Below are positions 17,383 to 25,084 of a stretch of DNA of 64,000 nucleotides, piece by piece. The stretch's first letter is position 1; the number at the start of each line of letters is the position of its first letter. Source of the stretch: Candidatus Paceibacterota bacterium (GTDB taxonomy: Bacteria > Verrucomicrobiota > Verrucomicrobiia > Limisphaerales > UBA8199); assembly GCA_035452965.1 (NCBI GenBank), contig DAOTCE010000002.1, forward strand, positions 185,898 to 249,897, read 5' to 3'. A program made the translations under genes and the position numbers. The notes beneath the pieces were generated by a model. That model was not told where the DNA came from. It saw only the letters and a list, made by a program, of their open reading frames with translations, and ran no database searches.

Positions 17383-19242
17383 TCAGCCGGGTGCCGACCG
17401 CTCAGCCACATCCCGCTCGGCTGCTGCATCCGCGCGGCTGATGACGAAGATCGCCAGGTCAGCGTTCAGGTTCGGATGCTCAAACACCTCGGCCCTGGCT
17501 TCGGTATCCAACGCGATGCGCCGGTGCACCTGGAAATTCTTCTGGCGGCAGAAGTCCTCGAAATCGGCAATGGTGAAAAAGCGAATGTTCGGGGTGTTAT
17601 ACCATTCGTAATGCAGCACACCGGCAGACTTCGGCGCTCGCCCCGTCTCAGCCAGCATCGTGCGGAGGCGGTGATAGCCGAAGTTGGGAATGCTCACGAT
17701 ACAGGTGCGGCCGATGCGCACCATCTCCGTCAGCACGCGTTCCACGTCCTGCACCGCCTGCAGCGTCTGAGACAGGACGACGCAGTCAAACTGCCCGGTG
17801 GCAAAGGCGCCGAGGCCCTGGTTCAGGTCGGCCTGGATGACATCCAGCCCGCGGCGGACGCCGCTCAGAACCTTCTGCTCGTCCAACTCGACGCCCACCA
17901 CGCGGCGGTGGTTGGTCTCCCGCAGCCCGGCCAGGAAGGTGCCGGAGCCACAGCCCAAATCCAGCACGCTGGCGCCGGGCGGAATCAACTCGGCAATGCG
18001 CTTATGATCCAGCCGGTGCTGGTGGAAAATGCTGGTTGGGCCGTGCCCCTCGTCTGCGACGGCCGTCCGCCCGCTGGGTGTGGGAGCCAGATGGTCCAGG
18101 AAGGCCCGCGTCAATTCGCCATACACCGGCAAGTCGTTGGGCAGCAGGAAGGCGTCATGGCCGCAACTGCTTTGCACATCGCAGTAGCTGACGGGCGCAT
18201 TGTTGGCAATCAGGGCATTGACGATGTCGCGCGACTGGTCGGACGGGAACAGCCAGTCGCTGGAAAAGCTGACCACCAGCCACCTGGCGCGCGAATGGGC
18301 GAGCGCCGCCGCCAGCTCGTTCGGGGTGCTGCCGAGGTCGAACAGGTCCATCGCCACCGAGAGCGTCAGGTAACTGTTGGCGTCGAAGCGCTCGACGAAC
18401 TTGGCTCCCTGGTAACCCAAATAGGAGCCGACCGAAAAGCGCTTCTCGAACTCGATCGCCACGTCCCGCGGCTTGAGGCGGTCGGCTTCGAACTTGTCGC
18501 GCATGGCCTCCCGAGAGAGGTAAGTGATATGCCCGATCATCCGGGCCAGCGCCAGCCCCACCTTGGGGCCCTGCGGCCGGTCATAGTATTGCCCGCCGTG
18601 AAAGTGCGGATCCCGGAGGATGGCGTTGCGCCCAACCACGTCGAAGGCCAGTGCCTGGCTGGTCAGCCGCGCGGAAGTTGCCAATGCCACCACGCCCCGC
18701 ACGCGGTCCGAATGACGGGTTGCCCACGTCAAAGCCTGATGCCCGCCGAGCGAACCGCCCACAACGGCGAGCAACTGGTGGATCCCCAGCTTGACCAGCA
18801 ATCGGCGCTGCACCTCCACCATGTCGCCGACCGTGATGGTGGGGAAGTTGCGCCCGTAAGGCTTGCCAGTGGCGGGGTTGATGCTGCCGGGGCCTGTGGT
18901 GCCGCGGCAGCCGCCGAGCAGGTTGGGACAGATGACGAAATAGCGGTCGGTATCAATCGTCTTGCCCGGGCCGACCGCGATATCCCACCAGCCGGGATCG
19001 TCCTGCTCGTCGTGCCGGGCCACGTGCGAATCACCGCTGATCGCGTGGCAAACGAGAACCGTGTTGTCGTGTGCGGCGTTCAGCTCGCCGTATGTCTCGT
19101 AAGCAACTACGACGTCGGCCAGCTGGCCGCCCAGCTCCAGTGCCAAAGGCTCCTCCAGCTTCGCCGACCGCGCGTGACGCAACGGCTTGGCGTGGCGGGT
19201 GGTGTCACTGCTCTCGAACGGGTTCTGGCTCACGGCGGTCAT
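17383..19242 (-). CDS. metX: Fused homoserine O-acetyltransferase (MetX) and MetW methyltransferase-like protein
   Basis: A 619-residue fusion. Residues 1 to about 385 are MetX: an alpha/beta hydrolase with GGSLGGHQA (nucleophile Ser165), SSDWLFP (Asp329) and SCGHDAFL (His362), which acetylates homoserine for methionine synthesis. Residues from about 405 are MetW-like: VLDLGCGSGTFLAG at 426-439 (SAM-binding), VVGVELDE, and VSIPNFGYHRLR. In Proteobacteria metX and metW are often separate neighbouring genes and MetW assists MetX, so the fusion fits a known partnership. It lies 73 bases downstream of metY on the same strand, a likely operon. The start at 19242 follows family alignment. Confidence 0.92.
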   Translation of the reverse strand: MTAVSQNPFESSDTTRHAKPLRHARSAKLEEPLALELGGQLADVVVAYETYGELNAAHDNTVLVCHAISGDSHVARHDEQDDPGWWDIAVGPGKTIDTDRYFVICPNLLGGCRGTTGPGSINPATGKPYGRNFPTITVGDMVEVQRRLLVKLGIHQLLAVVGGSLGGHQALTWATRHSDRVRGVVALATSARLTSQALAFDVVGRNAILRDPHFHGGQYYDRPQGPKVGLALARMIGHITYLSREAMRDKFEADRLKPRDVAIEFEKRFSVGSYLGYQGAKFVERFDANSYLTLSVAMDLFDLGSTPNELAAALAHSRARWLVVSFSSDWLFPSDQSRDIVNALIANNAPVSYCDVQSSCGHDAFLLPNDLPVYGELTRAFLDHLAPTPSGRTAVADEGHGPTSIFHQHRLDHKRIAELIPPGASVLDLGCGSGTFLAGLRETNHRRVVGVELDEQKVLSGVRRGLDVIQADLNQGLGAFATGQFDCVVLSQTLQAVQDVERVLTEMVRIGRTCIVSIPNFGYHRLRTMLAETGRAPKSAGVLHYEWYNTPNIRFFTIADFEDFCRQKNFQVHRRIALDTEARAEVFEHPNLNADLAIFVISRADAAAERDVAERSAPG

Positions 19243-19315
19243 TCTGGCGTAAGCAGCCCGCGTTGGCAACGCGCGCGGGCGCGCTCCAAGCCACACTCCG
19301 GCGCGGGACGCTTCT

Positions 19316-20617
19316 TCACTTCTGCGAGGCCTTGAGCGCCTGGTCAAGGTCGGCTTTGATGTCCGCTGCGTCTTCGAGCCCGATGCACAGCCGCACGTAG
19401 TCCGGCGTGACGCCCGTCTCGGCCTGCTCCTTCGCGCTCAACTGCTGGTGCGTGGTGGACGCGGGATGAATCACCAGGCTCTTGCCGTCGCCGATGTTCG
19501 CCAGGTGCGAAAACAGCTGCACTGAGTTGATAAACTTCCGGCCCGCTTCCAGGCCGCCCTTGATGCCGAAACCCAGGATGCCGCCAAAGCCCCGCTTCAG
19601 GTATCTGGCCGCGAGCTTGTAGTTCGGGTTGTCCGGCAGCCCGGGGTAGATCACCCAGCTCACCAGCGGATGCTGCTTGAGCCACTGCGCCACCTCGAGC
19701 GCATTCTCCGAATGCTGCCGCTGCCGCAGCGGCAGCGTCTCCAGCCCCTGCAGGAACAGGAACGCGTTGAACGGGCTCAGGCAGGCGCCGATATCCCGCA
19801 GCAGTTGCACCCGCGCCTTGATGATATAGGCCACATTGCCCAGGCCCGGGAAATTGCCGAACACGTCCCAGAACTTCAGCCCGTGGTAGCTCGGGTCCGG
19901 CTCCGTGAACTCCGGGAACTTCCCGTTGTCCCACTTGAACTTGCCCGCGTCCACGATCACCCCGCCGATGGACGTGCCGTGGCCGCCGATATACTTCGTC
20001 GCCGAGCTCACGATGACGTCCGCGCCATAATCAATCGGCCGCACCAAACCCACCCCGACCGTGTTATCCACCAGCAGCGGCACGCCCGCCCCATGCGCAA
20101 TTTTCGCCAGCGCCTCGAAATCCGGCACGTCCAGCTTCGGGTTGCCGATCGTCTCCGCAAACACCGCCCGCGTCTTCGGCGTTATGGCCTGCCGAAACGC
20201 CTCCGGCTTCTGCGAGTCCACGAACTTCACCGTCCGGCCCATCTTGGGCAGCGTATAGTGAAAGAGCTGGTAGGTGCCCCCGTAAAGGTTGTTTGCCGAC
20301 ACAATCTCGTCGCCCACCTGGGTAATGTTCAGCAACGCCAGCGTGCTCGCCGCCTGCCCGGACGCCACCGCCAGCGCGCCGGTGCCGCCCTCGATCGCGG
20401 CGATCCGCTGCTCGAACACGTCGGTCGTCGGGTTCATGATCCGCGTGTAGATGTTCCCGAACTCCTTCAGGGCGAACAGGTTTGCCGCATGGTCCGAGTC
20501 CTTGAAGACAAACGATGTGGTCTGATAAAGCGGCACGGCACGTGCCCCGGTCGTCGGATCAGGAACCTGGCCGGCATGCAATGCCTGCGTGCTGAGGTTC
20601 TTGGATGAAATACTCAT
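19316..20617 (-). CDS. metY: O-acetylhomoserine sulfhydrylase
   Basis: A 433-residue PLP enzyme of the Cys/Met metabolism family. It converts O-acetylhomoserine and sulfide into homocysteine. Visible motifs: YQTTSFVF, YTRIMNPTTDVFEQRIAAIEGG, ALAVASGQAAS, and the PLP-lysine segment VIVSSATKYIGGHG with Lys208. FGIKGG and HPASTTHQQL are also typical. It is the first gene of a metY-metX unit, so direct sulfhydrylation is the likely methionine route here. Its upstream region holds an 11-bp tandem repeat at 20688-20730, 70 bases from the ATG. No SAM riboswitch is recognisable by eye. Confidence 0.94.
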   Translation of the reverse strand: MSISSKNLSTQALHAGQVPDPTTGARAVPLYQTTSFVFKDSDHAANLFALKEFGNIYTRIMNPTTDVFEQRIAAIEGGTGALAVASGQAASTLALLNITQVGDEIVSANNLYGGTYQLFHYTLPKMGRTVKFVDSQKPEAFRQAITPKTRAVFAETIGNPKLDVPDFEALAKIAHGAGVPLLVDNTVGVGLVRPIDYGADVIVSSATKYIGGHGTSIGGVIVDAGKFKWDNGKFPEFTEPDPSYHGLKFWDVFGNFPGLGNVAYIIKARVQLLRDIGACLSPFNAFLFLQGLETLPLRQRQHSENALEVAQWLKQHPLVSWVIYPGLPDNPNYKLAARYLKRGFGGILGFGIKGGLEAGRKFINSVQLFSHLANIGDGKSLVIHPASTTHQQLSAKEQAETGVTPDYVRLCIGLEDAADIKADLDQALKASQK

Positions 20618-21063
20618 ATATGCTGTGTATGATAACCACTTATTGTGTTTAAGCAAGGCAGCCCTGCCCGCCCGGCGCGCATGGGAACCACACCGTATAC
20701 GCACCGTATCCACACCGTATCCACACCGTAGGTTCAATAGCTTAACCCATTGTGCCTATTTGACTTAGGCCAACGCGCCCCCAAACACCCCGCAAAACCA
20801 GTATAAGTGCTTGTTGAAGAATGACTTGCAGCGATTCCGCGGGCCAAAGAGCCCCCTCCCGGCACCGACAGCCCCGCCGCATCACACCGGTTCCGCACGC
20901 GGATGGGAATCCCCAAGCGATTTAGTGTGACTATGCAGAGCGTCAGCCGCTGAACCAGCGCCACCCTGGGTAAGAACGTCCTATGATATAGTCTTCTCCC
21001 TCGCCTGCCGCTCACGCCTCGACACCACCCTGCCTGCGGGATACTCTCCCGCCGCATTTGGTC
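20618..21063. other. Intergenic region upstream of metY
   Basis: A 446-base stretch between metY and the decayed methylase, with no supported gene. Apart from the 11-bp repeats at 20688-20730 I see nothing definite. The frames covering it lack any family similarity. Confidence 0.45.
20688..20730. repeat. Four 11-bp tandem repeats upstream of metY
   Basis: The core ACCGTAT occurs at 20692, 20703, 20714 and 20725 (last copy ACCGTA), exactly 11 bases apart; the unit is about CACACCGTATC. One helical turn between copies would place binding sites on the same DNA face. Its place just upstream of metY suggests an operator, but this is an inference. Confidence 0.75.
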
Positions 21064-21538
21064 ATGAGCCTGGTGAAGTTCAAACAACGCGTCGCCGACC
21101 ACGGCGAGGTCTTCACGCTCCCGTGGATGGGCGAGGCCATGCTCAACCGAGTACCTGAAACTCGATCCGGCCGACGACCTCTATCGCGCCGCGTCCTTCG
21201 TGCTTTCGCAGAACCTCATCCACGGCGACGCCCTCGCCATGCGCACGCGCACCGAAGGCCGCAAAAGCTGCAAACCCTCTGCCACCCACGGCGGCTCCCC
21301 GTCCATGCGTAGGCACACGTGCCAGCCGATCATCGTCGCCGAGTGGGGCTGCCTCGGAAAGGGGAAGTTCCAACGGCGCGACTTCCGCCTCGATAACCTG
21401 ACCCTTTCCTCCGCCTTCAGCGCGCAAGACTCGCTCTTCGCCCAGCTCGGCAAGCACGACATATTCTCGCCCGCCAGGACCTACCGCCCCATGACGGTGG
21501 GCGAGTTGGCCGTCATTACGCAGGAGGCAACACGATGA
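21064..21538 (+). pseudogene. Remnant of an Eco57I-type restriction-modification DNA methylase
   Basis: Two pieces of one protein are joined with most of the middle missing. The N-terminal piece reads MSLVKFKQRVADHGEVFTLPWMGEAMLN (motif: QRVADHGEVFTPPW). After about position 21150 a different frame gives the C-terminal part: YRAASFVLSQNLIHGDALAM, PIIVAEWGCLGKGKFQRRDFRLDNLT, then DSLFAQLGKHDIFSPARTYRPMTVGELA, ending in TGA. The catalytic SAM and NPPY motifs that should lie between are absent, so it cannot be active. It looks like an internal deletion with frameshift. It adjoins a RAYT and its repeats, which may be a sign of local rearrangement. Confidence 0.7.
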
Positions 21539-21600
21539 ATCATCCCGACCCCGCCCCATCCACGGCCTCTTGCCGAACCAATTATGAATCCTCTCACCCC

Positions 21601-21681
21601 TGCCCCGAAGGGGCATCCTGTGACAGCCCAGGGCAACGCCCTGGGAAACTGACCCACATGCTTAAGCCCTGAAGGGGCGTA
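21601..21681 (+). repeat. Three-hairpin REP element, copy A
   Basis: Three stem-loops in order: GCCCC-gaa-GGGGC (21602-21614), CCCAGGGC-aac-GCCCTGGG (21627-21645), and GCCCTGAAGGGGC (about 21666-21679). It ends six bases before the transposase ATG. Copies B (inverted) and C (direct) lie downstream of the transposase. Confidence 0.85.
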
Positions 21682-21686
21682 ACCAC

Positions 21687-22139
21687 ATGCCGCAATCCCT
21701 CGCCCAAATCCTCGCGCATCTGGTCTTCTCCACCAAGAACCGGGAGGCGGTCCTGCCCGATGACATCCGCGGTGAACTCCACGCCTACATCGGCGGCATC
21801 GTGGCGAACCAAAACGGGACGCTGCTCAAGGCTGGCTCCGTCGCCGACCACATCCACCTGCTGATCGCCATGCCTCGCACCTGTTCGCCCGCCGATCTGG
21901 TGCAGGAGATCAAGACCGGCTCATCCAAATGGGTCAAAACGAAGGCGGATCGCTACGCCCGCTTTCACTGGCAGGGAGGCTACGGCATCTTCTCGATCAG
22001 CCCTTCCCACCGCACGGCGCTTGAGGAATACATTGGCCATCAGGCCGAGCATCACCGGGTCGTGACGTTCCAGGAGGAATACCGGCGTTTGCTCCAAAAA
22101 TACGGCGTCGCATACGATGAACGTTATGTGTGGGATTGA
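21687..22139 (+). CDS. REP-associated tyrosine transposase (IS200-like, RAYT)
   Basis: A 150-residue single-domain Y1 transposase. The HUH metal-binding motif is DHIHLLI with His55 and His57. The catalytic tyrosine is Tyr115 in EEYIGHQAEHHR. Residues 1-50 form the IS200-type beta strand region (HLVFSTKNREAVLP), and IKTGSSKWVKTK is typical of the group. RAYTs are domesticated relatives of the IS200/IS605 transposases and are thought to act on REP sequences. Here three-hairpin repeats lie on both sides, in inverted orientation across the gene, which supports that pairing. There is no adjacent TnpB gene. Confidence 0.92.
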   Translation: MPQSLAQILAHLVFSTKNREAVLPDDIRGELHAYIGGIVANQNGTLLKAGSVADHIHLLIAMPRTCSPADLVQEIKTGSSKWVKTKADRYARFHWQGGYGIFSISPSHRTALEEYIGHQAEHHRVVTFQEEYRRLLQKYGVAYDERYVWD

Positions 22140-22144
22140 GCCCC

Positions 22145-22231
22145 GTTTCGCCCTTTCAGGGCTTGATTGGTGTGATGGCTTCGTTCCCAGGGCGTTGCCC
22201 TGGGCTGTCTCATCCTGCCGCGTTGCGGCAG
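22145..22231 (-). repeat. Three-hairpin REP element, copy B (inverted)
   Basis: Copy in the opposite direction to A and C. Reading along the plus strand: GCCCT-ttc-AGGGC (22150-22162), CCCAGGGC-gtt-GCCCTGGG (22186-22204), CTGCCGC-gtt-GCGGCAG (22215-22231). The middle hairpin is identical to the others, while the outer stem has a different but still paired sequence. It begins six bases after the transposase stop. Confidence 0.85.
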
Positions 22232-22236
22232 CTGCA

Positions 22237-22371
22237 CCTCGCCGCGCTACCGCATCCTTCTCACCTTGCCGCGCTGCCGCATCCGCCTCACCTTGGCACG
22301 TTACCGCATCCCCCTCACCCTGTCGCGCTGCTGCCGCATCCGTCTCATCTTCCCGCGCCGCCGTATTCGCT
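22237..22371. repeat. 27-bp minisatellite between REP copies B and C
   Basis: Five imperfect units. The core CCGCATCC occurs at 22250, 22277, 22304 and 22334, with CCGTATTC at 22361; spacing is 27, 27, 30 and 27 bases. On the minus strand it would encode a nine-residue repeat (like ARQGEKDAV), but no gene with a start fits there. Confidence 0.78.
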
Positions 22372-22453
22372 GGCCCCAACGGGGCCGAATGTGAAAGCCC
22401 AGGGCAACGCCCTGGGTATCCCGCCCCACCCCCGCAAGCCCTGAAAGGGCGGC
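22372..22453 (+). repeat. Three-hairpin REP element, copy C
   Basis: Same order as copy A: GGCCCC-aac-GGGGCC (22372-22386), CCCAGGGC-aac-GCCCTGGG (22398-22416), GCCCT-gaa-AGGGC (22438-22450). Its end is 24 bases from the start of the HzsA-related gene, so the last hairpin may lie in that gene's leader. Confidence 0.85.
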
Positions 22454-22476
22454 ACGACCTGAAGACTGCTGTCCAA

Positions 22477-24813
22477 ATGGCCTGGCTGCGGCAAAGACAC
22501 AGCGGCATTTTGTTTGTCCTCTTAGCCATCTGTTCCTGCCCCGCGCTGGTTTGCGCCCTTGCTCCGGCACCCGAGGACCCCGCCTATCGTCAGCGCGTTG
22601 AAGCCGATTGGGCCCGCCAGGAAAAGCGCTGGGGCCGAACGCCGCAAGACACGGCAGCCTTGCGCGCCGCGCTGACACGACTCGATGCCTTGGTGGCCAA
22701 TGAAAGAAATGGCCCCCGCGTTCAGCCGCCACCCCTCGCCGAGGTTGAGGCGTTAACCCGGAATGCGAGTGAAATGGCGCAGTGGCAGCCATCGGAGAGG
22801 CTGGCGCGTTACCACCAGGTGCGCTGGCTATGCCGCCAGATCGCGCTGTCTCACCCTTTGGTCAGCTCCCAACCACTGGCCTTCATGAAGCGAAAACGCT
22901 TCATCTGCCAGATGCTGCATGAGTATCTGGGGTATTTCTATGACTATGCCGACATCGCCGGCGGCGGCATCTACCTTCTCCCGCAACCGGGGCAATCCTT
23001 CGAAACCGTGGACTTGGTCCAATCACGATTGCCCAAAGGCAACTTCGCCACCCTGGCGGGCTCTTATGACGGCAACACCCTGTATTTCGCGTTTGCCGCG
23101 CGCGCGGACCGGAAACCGGATTTCTACTCTCCCAACCGCCGCGGCTTCCAACTGTTTGAGATGAGAGCCGATGGGGCCGGCCTGCGCCAGCTTACGGACG
23201 GGACCGACGACAATTTCGATCCCTGCCCGTTGCCCGAAGGCTCGCTGGCATTCATCTCCAGCCGTCGCGGTGGCTTTGGCCGCTGCCATGGTGTGTGGGA
23301 GCCGCTGCCCGCTTATACCTTGCACAAACTTGACCTGGCCACGGGCGAAGTCACTTGCCTGTCATTCCATGAAACCAATGAATGGCATCCGTTTGTGACC
23401 GCCGATGGCCGCATTATTTACACCCGCTGGGATTATGTGGATCGCTCGGCGGCAAATTTCCACGGGCTATGGCTGACCAACCCGGATGGCACCGGGACGG
23501 TGAGCCTGTTTGGCAACTACACCATGCGCATCAATGCCTGTTACCAGCCGCGGCCGGTCCCGGGATCCCACAAAATTGCTTTTATTGCCGGCGCCCATCA
23601 TGCCGCTGTCGGGGGATCGCTGGTGTTGCTGGACCCCCGGCGGGCTCAATTGGACGCTGAGTCAGGCGAAGACTCTTTGGACGCGATAGAAAGGCTCACC
23701 CCCGAAGTCTGTTTCCCGGAGGCGCCCGGCTGGCCTTCGAGCTATTTCCACAGTCCCTGGCCTTTGTCAGAAGACCGGTACCTGGTCTCGTTCAGCTTCG
23801 CGCCGCTGCCCGGGATGGGGCCGAAAGTGGATCAGGATTCCCGCACCGGTCTTTACTACTTTGACCGTTGGGGGAACCTGGAACTGCTCTACGGCGATCC
23901 GGAGATCTCCTGCATGTACCCCACTCCTTTGGGCGCTCGCGCCAAACCGCCGGTCATACCTCGAGTCGCCGATGCCACGCTCGGCGATGAGGGAGAACTC
24001 ATGCTTGCCGACGTGAATCACAGCCTGGCGTCCCTTCCCCGCTCTCGAACAGTGACGCAGCTGCGGATCTTCCAGGTCCTGCCCAAGACCGGGAGTCACG
24101 TGGCCAATCAACCTCGCATCGGCTACGCCAACGCGGAAAGCGCCCGCATGTTCCTGGGTTCCGTCCCGGTGGAGGCGGATGGTTCCGCCTATTTCCGCGC
24201 ACCCGCCCGCAAACCCTTGTACTTGCAGGCTGTGGATGCCGGGGGACGGGCGGTGCAAGGCATGCGCAGCGTCCTTTACCTGCAACCGGGCGAAAAGCGC
24301 GGTTGCGTTGGCTGCCATGAGCCGGCCTCCGCTTCGCCGGGCCGCCGGCAAACGTTGAGCCAGGCGCGGCCGCCTTCCCGCATCGAGCCCGGCCCCGACG
24401 GCAGTCGTCCCATGAGTTACATGCGCCTCATTCAACCCATTTTGAACAGCCGCTGCGTCTCCTGCCACTCGGACGCCAATCCCGACACCAAGGTCATCCT
24501 CACTTCCGCCGTGGATGGCCCCTTTGTCAAATCCTACGCGAGCCTTCGCCCCTATGTCCGCTGGTACGAGTGGGGCGATCAAAGCATCAGCCAGATCGCC
24601 ACACGCCCGGGACATCTGGGCGCCGATGAAAGCAAGCTCACCTCCATTCTTTCCGACTCCAGCCATGGATCGAAGCTGGAGTTGACCGACCTGGAGAGAA
24701 GGGCGATTTATCTTTGGCTCGATGCGAACGCCCCCTTTTACGGCGCTTACCTGCCGGAAGACCAACTGGCCCAACGCAAGGGCGAGGCGATCGGCCCGCC
24801 TGTCCTCCAATAG
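22477..24813 (+). CDS. HzsA-related secreted cytochrome-like protein with beta-propeller repeats
   Basis: A 778-residue exported protein (signal LFVLLAICSCPALVCA). The N-terminal half is WD40/PD40-like: NFATLAGSYDGNTLYFAF, RADGAGLRQLTDGTDDNFDPCPLPEGSLAFISSRRGG, and TLHKLDLATGEVTCLSFHETNEWHPFVTADGRIIYTRWDYVD. Two CxxCH motifs follow: Cys610-VG-Cys613-His614 and Cys660-VS-Cys663-His664. This pattern resembles the alpha subunit of hydrazine synthase, whose relatives are common in Planctomycetota and Verrucomicrobiota outside anammox. The two CxxCH motifs suggest c-type heme, but no hydrazine chemistry can be assumed. The start at 22477 was chosen because the signal peptide begins there and the upstream frame is REP sequence. 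Confidence 0.78.
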   Translation: MAWLRQRHSGILFVLLAICSCPALVCALAPAPEDPAYRQRVEADWARQEKRWGRTPQDTAALRAALTRLDALVANERNGPRVQPPPLAEVEALTRNASEMAQWQPSERLARYHQVRWLCRQIALSHPLVSSQPLAFMKRKRFICQMLHEYLGYFYDYADIAGGGIYLLPQPGQSFETVDLVQSRLPKGNFATLAGSYDGNTLYFAFAARADRKPDFYSPNRRGFQLFEMRADGAGLRQLTDGTDDNFDPCPLPEGSLAFISSRRGGFGRCHGVWEPLPAYTLHKLDLATGEVTCLSFHETNEWHPFVTADGRIIYTRWDYVDRSAANFHGLWLTNPDGTGTVSLFGNYTMRINACYQPRPVPGSHKIAFIAGAHHAAVGGSLVLLDPRRAQLDAESGEDSLDAIERLTPEVCFPEAPGWPSSYFHSPWPLSEDRYLVSFSFAPLPGMGPKVDQDSRTGLYYFDRWGNLELLYGDPEISCMYPTPLGARAKPPVIPRVADATLGDEGELMLADVNHSLASLPRSRTVTQLRIFQVLPKTGSHVANQPRIGYANAESARMFLGSVPVEADGSAYFRAPARKPLYLQAVDAGGRAVQGMRSVLYLQPGEKRGCVGCHEPASASPGRRQTLSQARPPSRIEPGPDGSRPMSYMRLIQPILNSRCVSCHSDANPDTKVILTSAVDGPFVKSYASLRPYVRWYEWGDQSISQIATRPGHLGADESKLTSILSDSSHGSKLELTDLERRAIYLWLDANAPFYGAYLPEDQLAQRKGEAIGPPVLQ

Positions 24814-24856
24814 CCGTCCGGCGAACCGATCCCCTGCTTCATTTTTGGCCCGTTGA

Positions 24857-24894
24857 ACGGAAGCCCGCTTCCGTGGCGTCTGCTGCGGGACGCC
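24857..24894. repeat. Pair of adjacent hairpins
   Basis: ACGGAAGC-cc-GCTTCCGT at 24857-24874 (8-bp stem) is directly followed by GGCGTC-tgctgcgg-GACGCC at 24875-24894 (6-bp stem). It is 45 bases after the HzsA-related stop codon. There is no T-run. It could protect the mRNA end or be another repeat-family member; I saw no second copy in the window. Confidence 0.5.
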
Positions 24895-25084
24895 AACGCC
24901 GCCTCAGGCAGCCGTTTAAAAATGGTGCGCCTTTGCCAGAATACGGCTAGCCGCTACCACCTCCTCAAATTATCCTTCCACCATGGCCACATGTTACTGG
25001 CTTCGACGAAGGCCGCCAGGCCGGCGCCAACTCAAGCCTTCGGCAGGCCCCGCCGCCTGCGCTGCGAATGACTGATTGATCGGT

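Noticed and set aside
17335..19335. 666-residue frame opposite metX-metW
   Set aside because: The opposite strand holds the complete enzyme motifs; this is a codon-composition shadow.
20734..21102. 122-residue minus-strand frame between metY and the methylase relic
   Set aside because: No homology features; it overlaps the conserved methylase N-terminal fragment on the other strand.
22372..22453. CRISPR array for the REP copies and minisatellite
   Set aside because: Units are hairpin repeats in both orientations without regular unique spacers, and no cas genes are present.
22117..22476. N-terminal extension of the HzsA-related gene into the REP region
   Set aside because: The first 120 codons are translated repeat DNA; the signal peptide starts at 22477.
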